A program made the translations under genes and the position numbers. Shown piece by piece: positions 13,600 through 13,899 of a stretch of 13,899 nt of DNA. Source of the DNA: Rhodoferax sp. (lineage in GTDB: Bacteria > Pseudomonadota > Gammaproteobacteria > Burkholderiales > Burkholderiaceae_C); contig JAIPDA010000035.1 of NCBI GenBank assembly GCA_021737905.1, positions 1 to 13,899 on the forward strand, given 5' to 3'. The notes beneath the pieces were generated by a model that was given only the letters and a program-made list of their open reading frames with translations, ran no database searches and was not told where the DNA came from. Each line of letters opens with the position of its first letter. Position 1 is the stretch's first letter.

Positions 13600-13899
13600 T
13601 CAGTCTTGTTCGGGGGTGACTTGCTTGAGCCTGGGGATCAGGAAGGGCAGCGCCAGCGACACCGCCGCCATGAAGACCAGGGTCGCCGAGATACCGCTGC
13701 TGACAAACACCACAGGGTTGCCGTCCGACAGCGTGAGAGCCTGGCGAAACGATTGCTCCATGATGCCGGCCAGCACCAGAGACAGCACCAGCGGCGGTAT
13801 GGGAATCTCGACTTTGTCGAAGATATAACCCAGCACCCCGAAAAACAGAACCAGGTAAAGCTCGACCATGCTGCCATTGATGGCAAAAGTGCCCAGCAC
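13600..13899 (-). CDS. Tripartite tricarboxylate transporter TctA-family permease, C-terminal part
   Basis: This is the final 99 or so codons of a large membrane permease whose start lies right of the window. Visible are the TctA C-terminal marks: a YLVLFFGVLGYIFDKVEIPIPPLVL-type stretch split over residues 14-38, LAGIMEQSFRQALTLSDG, then a last hydrophobic helix (about 67-90) and a short charged tail. Full-length TctA proteins have about 500 residues and 12 helices. With a periplasmic binding protein and the small TctB subunit they import citrate or similar carboxylates using ion gradients. The frame is open to the window edge, so any ATG at the edge is likely internal. The stop is TGA at 13602-13600. 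Confidence 0.88.
   Translation of the reverse strand: MLGTFAINGSMVELYLVLFFGVLGYIFDKVEIPIPPLVLSLVLAGIMEQSFRQALTLSDGNPVVFVSSGISATLVFMAAVSLALPFLIPRLKQVTPEQD

Overview
The window looks like the chromosome of a betaproteobacterium of order Burkholderiales, most likely Comamonadaceae (Polaromonas/Rhodoferax-like). The reasons are the gene order coxB-coxA-small assembly protein-ctaG-DUF2970-coxC-[DUF2909]-SURF1-hypothetical-ctaA-ctaB-SCO-rpoH, the high-GC codon use, and the family flavour of the proteins. This assignment rests on recognition of gene order and sequence style, not on a database search.

Positions 1-9183 hold an aa3-type cytochrome c oxidase locus with its assembly factors, mainly on the + strand. 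It starts inside coxB (CuA subunit with a fused C-terminal cytochrome c domain). Next come coxA, a 35-residue membrane peptide, ctaG/cox11 (CuB insertion), a DUF2970 membrane protein and coxC, closed by a strong symmetrical hairpin terminator. A small DUF2909-type membrane protein runs on the - strand. Its start codon lies 12 bases from that of the divergent SURF1 gene. After SURF1 come a membrane-anchored SCO/thioredoxin-like protein, ctaA (heme A synthase), ctaB (heme O synthase) and a SCO lipoprotein. The last four genes overlap at ATGA junctions, so the heme A pathway and copper delivery genes appear translationally coupled.

Positions 9190-10762 are on the - strand. They hold rpoH (heat-shock sigma factor), a 43-codon remnant-like gene and a short DksA/TraR zinc-finger protein. 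A near-perfect CIRCE element (HrcA operator, 17 of 18 arm bases) sits between the 43-codon gene and rpoH and overlaps a plausible sigma70 promoter. This suggests the repressor HrcA directly controls the heat-shock sigma factor, and it is the most interesting regulatory signal in the window.

Positions 10894-13899, also - strand, look like a catabolic module. They hold a MmgE/PrpD-family protein, a 343-base non-coding gap, an alpha/beta hydrolase with an intact Ser-Asp-His triad, and the C-terminal end of a TctA-type tripartite tricarboxylate transporter permease that runs off the right edge. The substrate cannot be read from the sequence.

No rRNA, tRNA, insertion sequence, CRISPR array or phage gene was seen. 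I found no clearly novel multi-gene system. The less ordinary items are the CIRCE-rpoH arrangement, the SCO-like protein lacking the usual histidine position, the truncated 43-codon gene, and a TTG-started DksA-like gene with an FNR-like site upstream.
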